Below are positions 59,771-64,000 of a DNA stretch of 64,000 nucleotides, one piece after another. The stretch covers positions 138,954 through 202,953 of the forward strand of contig NZ_JALBUS010000002.1 in NCBI RefSeq assembly GCF_033971885.1, in the 5' to 3' direction. How positions within the stretch are numbered: the first letter of the stretch is position 1; every line of letters begins with the position of its first letter. This DNA comes from Absicoccus intestinalis (lineage in GTDB: Bacteria > Bacillota_I > Bacilli_A > Erysipelotrichales > Erysipelotrichaceae). The position numbers and the translations under genes were made by a program. The notes below the pieces were generated by a model. It was not told the DNA's origin. It made no database searches and saw nothing but the letters and a program-made list of their open reading frames with translations.

Positions 59771-59799
59771 AGTATATAACAGTTTATAACTGTTGCCAA
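59771..59799 (-). promoter_or_regulatory. gntR operon promoter
   Basis: Reverse strand -35 TTGGCA (59794-59799), 17-bp spacer, -10 TATACT (59771-59776). Confidence 0.8.
59778..59794. promoter_or_regulatory. GntR (YtrA-type) operator
   Basis: AACAGTT-TAT-AACTGTT, a perfect 7-3-7 inverted repeat filling the promoter spacer. A further half-site AACAGTA lies at 59768-59774. Confidence 0.8.
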
Positions 59800-59835
59800 C
59801 AAAAAAACTTGATTCTTCCTAATGAAGAATCAAGC
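59799..59835 (-). terminator. Terminator of the zinc peptidase operon
   Basis: Reverse strand CTTGATTCTTC / GAAGAATCAAG with a short loop, then seven T. It abuts the -35 of gntR. Confidence 0.9.
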
Positions 59836-59844
59836 CTTCTTTGT

Positions 59845-60549
59845 TTAATCATCGCGTGAATTGCCGCCAATAATGATGACCCATCGCAACAATTGCATCA
59901 AGCTCACAAATAGGGCAGCGACGTATGTCAATGCAGCAGCCGTGAGAACGGCTTTGGCTCCACGATAATCGGTACCGGTAAACAAACCACAAGAATCAAT
60001 GGTTTGCAGGGCACGATGACTCGCATTAAATTCAACGGGTAATGTGATCAATTGAAAAAGGGTAGATAAGCCAAAACATAAAACGCCAAGCCATGCTAGG
60101 TTGACCGCATTTAAGATCAAACCTAAAATGATCAATGGAATCGCTAATGTCGCACCAATGTTCGTAATGGGAATGATCGCATTACGAATCTTGATAGGGA
60201 AATACCCAACCTGATGTTGGATCACATGTCCTACTTCATGGCAAGCCACGCCAATGGACGCAATGCTTGTGCCATTATAAATATCACTAGAAAGACTGAC
60301 TACTTTATTGGCCGGATTGTAATTGTCGGTCAATTCTCCACCAATCATTTGAATATCAACATCATAAATGTCATTTTGTTCCATCATATATTTGGCTGCT
60401 TGAGCCCCTGTCATACCACGACTATTCCCGTATTGACGCCATTTTTTATAAGTGGAAGTCACCTTCCATTGGGCCCATCCAGTAAAGATAAGCGCTGGTC
60501 CTACCAATATAATATAGAGGGGATCAATATAAAACATAGGATAATACAT
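59845..60549 (-). CDS. Membrane zinc metallopeptidase (YugP family)
   Basis: A 234-residue membrane protein with four or so helices and a zinc motif CHEVGHVIQH (HEVGH at about 101-105). The upstream stretch DNYNPANKVVSLSSDIYNGTSIASIGVA is the YugP (Zn_peptidase_2) hallmark. The helical tail holds LPVEFNASHRAL with a possible third ligand (Glu). Targets are unknown. AAGGATG precedes the ATG. Confidence 0.88.
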   Translation of the reverse strand: MYYPMFYIDPLYIILVGPALIFTGWAQWKVTSTYKKWRQYGNSRGMTGAQAAKYMMEQNDIYDVDIQMIGGELTDNYNPANKVVSLSSDIYNGTSIASIGVACHEVGHVIQHQVGYFPIKIRNAIIPITNIGATLAIPLIILGLILNAVNLAWLGVLCFGLSTLFQLITLPVEFNASHRALQTIDSCGLFTGTDYRGAKAVLTAAALTYVAALFVSLMQLLRWVIIIGGNSRDD

Positions 60550-60577
60550 AAATTCACATCCTTACTATTTTTGTCGA

Positions 60578-60865
60578 TTATAGCACATAGTCTTGGATCC
60601 CGCCAATATTCACGGCATCCACCCCTTTTTGTTTCAATTGTTGAACGGCAATCATCGATCGTCGACCACTTTGACAATATACAAAATATTTTTTATTTTC
60701 AGGCTGATACGCATCGATTTCATCCAGCGGGACATTGATCGCATGGGGAATATGTTTGGATGCAAATTCTTCTCTGGTCCGTACATCCAATAATATACTA
60801 TTTGGTGTCTCTTGAAATTCTTTGATTCCTGCTTGAATATCTATTTTCTTTCGTTGAAAAAACAT
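60578..60865 (-). CDS. Rhodanese-domain sulfurtransferase
   Basis: A 95-residue single-domain rhodanese. Active-site loop YCQSGRRS with persulfide Cys at about 69, and LLDVRTREEFASKHIPHAINVPL. It moves sulfane sulfur between donors and acceptors in the cytoplasm; the partners are not known. AAGGAG precedes the ATG. It starts 6 nt after the stop of the nitroreductase gene, so the two are cotranscribed, suggesting a redox or sulfur link. Confidence 0.93.
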   Translation of the reverse strand: MFFQRKKIDIQAGIKEFQETPNSILLDVRTREEFASKHIPHAINVPLDEIDAYQPENKKYFVYCQSGRRSMIAVQQLKQKGVDAVNIGGIQDYVL

Positions 60866-60871
60866 CGTCTA

Positions 60872-61444
60872 CTACTCCTTTTCCACGAGTATTTCATCCA
60901 TCGTTCGTTTGGGTACATAATGGACGCCATCTTTTCGATAATACTGGATCGAATCCGTATGATCAATCAATTGGATTGATTCCCTTCCTTTTCCTAATGC
61001 GATCAAAAGGCATGGAACCAGATGGTCTTCAAGATGTAGATATGTTTGAACTTTGTTCGGATCAAAAGCACCAATCATGCATCCTGCATATCCTTCTTCT
61101 ACGGCAGATAAAAGAATGGTTTGAGCGGCAATGCCTACATCGGTCATCACAAATCGTCCATTGGAAATGGTTGTATCCTGTAAGATCACAATAAAAGCAA
61201 CTGGATGTTGATGGGGTTTTGGCAAATGCTCTTCGGGTAGTGCACCCGCCCATTTTGTCAGCGATAATAAACCTTCAACATCTTTCTTTTCATTGAAAAG
61301 ACAATATTTAAGCGGTTGTCGATTGGAAGCCGAACCACAATAACGAGTATATGAAATCCATTTTTTCAATGTTTCTTTATCTATTTTTTGTGTTTCATCA
61401 AAACCACGTGTACTGCGATTTCGTTTTAATAAATCTTTGAGCAT
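60872..61444 (-). CDS. Nitroreductase-family flavoprotein
   Basis: A 190-residue FMN oxidoreductase of the nitroreductase fold. It starts KDLLKRNRSTRGFD (the R-R-S-x-R FMN phosphate motif variant) and has SNRQPLKY, MTDVGIAAQTILLSAVEEGYAGCMIGAFD and ALGKGRES. It reduces nitro compounds, quinones or flavins with NAD(P)H; the substrate is unknown. There is no Shine-Dalgarno. An extended -10 (TG-C-TAAAAT) lies 6 nt before the ATG, directly after the terminator of the upstream gene, so a leaderless mRNA is predicted. Confidence 0.87.
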   Translation of the reverse strand: MLKDLLKRNRSTRGFDETQKIDKETLKKWISYTRYCGSASNRQPLKYCLFNEKKDVEGLLSLTKWAGALPEEHLPKPHQHPVAFIVILQDTTISNGRFVMTDVGIAAQTILLSAVEEGYAGCMIGAFDPNKVQTYLHLEDHLVPCLLIALGKGRESIQLIDHTDSIQYYRKDGVHYVPKRTMDEILVEKE

Positions 61445-61459
61445 GGCTTCATTTTAGCA
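61442..61459 (-). promoter_or_regulatory. Leaderless promoter of the nitroreductase-rhodanese operon
   Basis: Reverse strand TG-C-TAAAAT (-10 at 61451-61456), 6 nt (GAAGCC), ATG at 61444. The T-run of the preceding terminator starts one base upstream of this box's TG. Confidence 0.7.
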
Positions 61460-61460
61460 T

Positions 61461-61498
61461 AAAAAAAAGGTGTAAACACAAGATATGCTTAACACCTT
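61461..61498 (-). terminator. Terminator of the GpsA-like gene
   Basis: Reverse strand AAGGTGT / ACACCTT around an 18-nt loop with minor inner pairing, then eight T. Confidence 0.78.
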
Positions 61499-61504
61499 AA
61501 AAAA

Positions 61505-62545
61505 TTATCCATTATATTCAACTTCAAATGATTTCCAAGGAATATTGACTGGTTTTCCTTGATTTATGATCTCATCAACATGCATCAACAATGGAAATTC
61601 CTCTTTTTTGACTTTTCCCAATGCATCTAAGCGTTTCACTGCCCGTGCAGTACGCGTGGCAATGACGATGGATTCCAAAGTGACCCCTTTTAATTCTTCC
61701 ATCGCTTGATCAAAACTTAGACCTCGTCCCAATAGGGTACCAATCTTACGTGTCCGTCCACCAAATACCGTTACATATAAGTCACCAGCACCATATACGA
61801 TATTGTCATCCTTACCACCAACGATGGCTAATAGTTTACGCATTTCACGAACCCCTTGACCAAATAAAGCGGCTTGCGAATTGTAATGAATGGCTCCAAT
61901 GCCTTCTTTCTTTTCGGCCAAACCGACCGCTAGGGATACACCCAAGGCATAGGCATTCTTCAAGGCAACAGCACATTCCACACCAACCACATCCGTGGAA
62001 CAAGAAATATGATAATAATCCGTTGAGAATAACTGCTTTAACTCGTGTAATGTTTCCATATTTCTTCCACAAAAAGCAACACAGGAATGATCTTTATCCG
62101 CTAATTCATAGGAAGTACATGGTCCACCTATGGCATTGATCGATAGGCCTTTTCCTCCTTCGGTTTGTTCCCAAAATTCAGGATACGTCATCATGGAACC
62201 GTCTTCTTGATCGATCATCCCTTTGGTAACCGAAAGCAATGGAATATTTCTTGGAATCTTGGGCAGAACGTCTTGAGCAAACCAATCTACACCAAAGCTA
62301 GATACACCACCTAAGATGGCATCTGCTCCTTGAATGGCTTCTTCCATTTCTTCCACTTGATAGTATTGAATGCCTTCATGTAGGGTTCTCTTTAAATGAA
62401 TATGGAAATTATCCTTTCTTAATCCATCGATCACGTCACGATCCAATGGTGTACCAACCAGACGTACTTCATGACCATTTTCAAAAGCAGGGAATGTCAA
62501 TGCACTGGCCATTTGTCCAGCACCAATAAATGTAATGATACTCAT
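61505..62545 (-). CDS. Glycerol-3-phosphate dehydrogenase-family protein (GpsA-like, atypical)
   Basis: A 346-residue NAD(P)-dependent dehydrogenase. Rossmann turn GAGQMASALT instead of the usual G-x-G-S/A-W-G-T-A-L, catalytic Lys in VALKNAYALGVSLAVGL, and GGRTRKIGTLLGRG in place of the S-R-N-x-x-x-G-x-x-L-G motif of GpsA. The loss of S-R-N and W-G-T suggests a polyol- or sugar-phosphate substrate other than sn-glycerol-3-phosphate. It is divergent from a SorC-type sugar-phosphate sensor that probably regulates it. GGAGG precedes the ATG. Confidence 0.82.
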   Translation of the reverse strand: MSIITFIGAGQMASALTFPAFENGHEVRLVGTPLDRDVIDGLRKDNFHIHLKRTLHEGIQYYQVEEMEEAIQGADAILGGVSSFGVDWFAQDVLPKIPRNIPLLSVTKGMIDQEDGSMMTYPEFWEQTEGGKGLSINAIGGPCTSYELADKDHSCVAFCGRNMETLHELKQLFSTDYYHISCSTDVVGVECAVALKNAYALGVSLAVGLAEKKEGIGAIHYNSQAALFGQGVREMRKLLAIVGGKDDNIVYGAGDLYVTVFGGRTRKIGTLLGRGLSFDQAMEELKGVTLESIVIATRTARAVKRLDALGKVKKEEFPLLMHVDEIINQGKPVNIPWKSFEVEYNG

Positions 62546-62641
62546 CTTATTGTTCCTCCAGATTTATTTTTACAGGTTCATTATCGCATAAAAAAGGGGC
62601 TTGTCAACAAGAAATAGGATTATTCTTATATATTGAGATTA

Positions 62642-62659
62642 ATTTCATTTTGATGAAAT
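62642..62659. promoter_or_regulatory. Candidate SorC operator 1
   Basis: ATTTCA-TTTTGA-TGAAAT, an inverted repeat between the divergent GpsA-like and SorC genes. Its arms recur at 62735-62751. Confidence 0.55.
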
Positions 62660-62734
62660 ATAGCCTTATATAAAGGATTTATTTTTATTGTATTTTTTTA
62701 TTTATTTCGTTATATTGATATATGAAGATCAACG

Positions 62735-62751
62735 ATTTCATGATATGAAAT
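62735..62751. promoter_or_regulatory. Candidate SorC operator 2
   Basis: ATTTCA-TGATA-TGAAAT (7-3-7 if extended), just before the ribosome site of the SorC gene. Its arms are identical to those of site 1, 93 bp away. Confidence 0.55.
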
Positions 62752-62772
62752 TTATTGCAAGGAGGTTGTCCT

Positions 62773-63729
62773 ATGGATCAATATCGTACCAACCTGATTG
62801 TCCGCATTGCGAAATTGCATTATGAATTGGGGCTGTCACAAATTGAAATTGCGAAACAAGAACATTTATCCACGTCTACGGTCAGTCGTTTGATCAAATT
62901 AGCTTCAGAAATGGGATTTGTAAAAATTTCCATTGTCGAACCAAAACACTCCTTTACCGATTTGGAAAATTTATTTATGGCTCGCTTCCATCTAAAAAAA
63001 GTGACGATCTTATCCGATATCGTCGAGAATCAAGGTGTCTTGTTACAAGATGTCAGCCAAGCCGCTGCTGAAGATCTATCGAAGCTGGTCAATGATCATA
63101 GTACGATTGGTATTGCGTGGGGACGTACTCTAACAACGCTTTCACAAGTTTTGGTCCCAGTAAAAAAGAAGGATGTCTCCATTGTACAATTGAATGGTGG
63201 GGTGTCTAGAGTCCTTTATGATGCCGGGTATACTACGGCGATTCGTTCATTTGTGGATGCCTTCAATGGCGATGGTTATATGTTGCCTGCTCCAGCCATC
63301 GTATCCAATCCCAATATTGCCCAAAGCATTCAAACCGATCAATTTATTCATGAAAGTTTAGATCGTGCAAAACGATGTGATATTGCAGTCTATTCCATTG
63401 GTGCCATCGGTCATGATACGGTCCTTTATCAAATGGGTTATTTTACGGAAGAACAATATGATCATATTGCCGAAAAAGCAGTTGGCGATGTGTGTAGTCA
63501 TTTTATTGACAAAGATGGAAAGATTGCCGATGAAGAATTAGATAGTCGTGTGATTGCCGTTCCATTATCCATCATCCGTACCATTCCGAATAAAGTGGTG
63601 ATTGCGGTAGGAACCGAAAAAGCGCAATCCATTTTATCGGCCATTCATGGTCAGTTGGTTGATTATTTATATATAGATCAACCCACCGCACGAAAAGTTT
63701 TACAATTATCGAATAAATTGGATCTGTAA
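62773..63729 (+). CDS. SorC/DeoR-type sugar-phosphate-responsive regulator
   Basis: A 318-residue SorC-family regulator: helix-turn-helix (about 12-45, LGLSQIEIAKQEHLSTSTVSRLIKLA) and a sugar-phosphate-binding Rossmann-like domain (about 60-318, with GIAWGRTLTTLSQVL, VQLNGGVS, SIGAIG and ALGT-like VAVGTEKAQS). SorC proteins respond to phosphorylated sugars or polyols. AAGGAGG precedes ATG 62773; an in-frame ATG at 62755 is rejected. It probably controls the divergent GpsA-like dehydrogenase through the inverted repeats between them. Confidence 0.92.
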   Translation: MDQYRTNLIVRIAKLHYELGLSQIEIAKQEHLSTSTVSRLIKLASEMGFVKISIVEPKHSFTDLENLFMARFHLKKVTILSDIVENQGVLLQDVSQAAAEDLSKLVNDHSTIGIAWGRTLTTLSQVLVPVKKKDVSIVQLNGGVSRVLYDAGYTTAIRSFVDAFNGDGYMLPAPAIVSNPNIAQSIQTDQFIHESLDRAKRCDIAVYSIGAIGHDTVLYQMGYFTEEQYDHIAEKAVGDVCSHFIDKDGKIADEELDSRVIAVPLSIIRTIPNKVVIAVGTEKAQSILSAIHGQLVDYLYIDQPTARKVLQLSNKLDL

Positions 63730-63755
63730 CGATGTTTGATCATCGTTCTTTTTTT
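63728..63755 (+). terminator. Terminator of the SorC gene
   Basis: AACGATG / CATCGTT with loop TTTGAT, then CTTTTTTT. Confidence 0.88.
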
Positions 63756-63799
63756 CATAGATAAATTATCATAATAAGTGCAACAGCCTATAAGAATAA

Positions 63800-64000
63800 A
63801 AAAAGTCCATGGGTTCAATGATAAAATGTGAGTGACAAAACAAACATTTATCAAGGAGAATCCCATGAACTATAACCATCTTAACATAAATGAGAGAACA
63901 GTCATATCTTTACTTGCTTCTTCTGACGTATCGATTCGTGAAATAGCGAAGCAACTTGGAAGAAGTCCGAGTACGATTTCCAGAGAATTGAAACGAAACC
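63800..64000 (+). mobile_element. Left end of an IS30-family insertion sequence (partial)
   Basis: An IS30-type transposase begins at 63865, so the left inverted repeat should lie between the SorC terminator and about 63840, probably around the GTCCATGGGTTCAATG stretch near 63808. The right end is outside the window, so the exact border and any target duplication cannot be set; 63800 is approximate. Confidence 0.6.
63865..64000 (+). CDS. IS30-family transposase, N-terminal 45 residues (runs off the window)
   Basis: From ATG 63865 (after AAGGAG) the frame is open to the window edge and begins MNYNHLNINERTVISLL. It shows the IS30 helix-turn-helix: VSIREIAKQLGRSPSTISRELKRN, a very typical N-terminus of this family. 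The DDE catalytic domain must lie beyond base 64000. The first residues suggest an intact element, but this cannot be verified here. Confidence 0.9.
   Translation, partial: MNYNHLNINERTVISLLASSDVSIREIAKQLGRSPSTISRELKRN

Overview
The window reads as chromosomal DNA of a low-GC, Gram-positive, anaerobic Firmicute, most likely from the Erysipelotrichia (the class is an inference; no marker here fixes a species). The grounds are HrcA with CIRCE operators, HPr kinase/phosphorylase, CcpN, PerR, the c-di-AMP receptor DarA, a T-box leader, a glycine riboswitch, a reverse rubrerythrin, an oxygen-sensitive glycyl radical enzyme and Cna-B-type surface proteins. Genes are tightly packed and intrinsic terminators are strong. 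Only the last 136 bases, the start of an IS30-family transposase, are plainly mobile.

Layout. 1-0.4 kb: the start of hrcA with two CIRCE-like operators. 0.4-4.8 kb: a heterodimeric ABC exporter with its MarR regulator. 4.9-6.8 kb: pgeF, then an ECF sigma/anti-sigma pair. 6.9-10.2 kb: a large Cna-B adhesin. 10.4-11.4 kb: perR and rubrerythrin. 11.5-15.0 kb: NhaC antiporter, a cinnamoyl-esterase-like hydrolase and a manganese-type CDF exporter. 15.0-19.3 kb: tRNA-Ser and the gluconeogenic operon ppsA-ccpN-ppsR. 19.4-26.3 kb: a CPA2 antiporter, a riboswitch-controlled glycine/alanine symporter, an unknown acidic protein, glycerol dehydrogenase and a T-box-controlled CstA. 26.3-32.9 kb: aromatic amino-acid synthesis, pheA-aminotransferase divergent from aroB-aroC-aroA-tyrA. 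33-36.9 kb: SstT, CIRCE-controlled FtsH and a DUF5131/DUF4186 protein. 37-41.1 kb: a second Cna-B protein, thioredoxin, a hydrolase without its nucleophile, a small lipoprotein and a secreted nuclease. 41.2-45.7 kb: a glycyl radical enzyme with a DeoC-like aldolase, then a gene split by an A7 slippery run. 45.9-57.2 kb: tRNA-Leu, fhs, purD, darA, trxB, an lgt-ppaX fusion, hprK, uvrA and ruvAB. 57.4-63.9 kb: an HD hydrolase, a GntR/ABC operon, membrane peptidase, rhodanese, nitroreductase, a GpsA-like dehydrogenase with a divergent SorC regulator, and the IS30 element.

Themes. Carbon control is dense: HprK, a fused PpaX-type phosphatase, CcpN, PpsA and PpsR all bear on the glycolysis/gluconeogenesis balance. 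The heat-shock regulon visibly includes ftsH. The least expected pattern is a set of at least five genes with no Shine-Dalgarno whose -10 box lies exactly 6 nt upstream of the ATG. This predicts leaderless mRNAs, and most of these promoters sit inside or against the terminator of the preceding gene. Other items worth attention are the Lgt-PpaX fusion, the A AAA AAA frameshift site, and the glycyl radical enzyme paired with an aldolase whose phosphate-binding motifs are altered.
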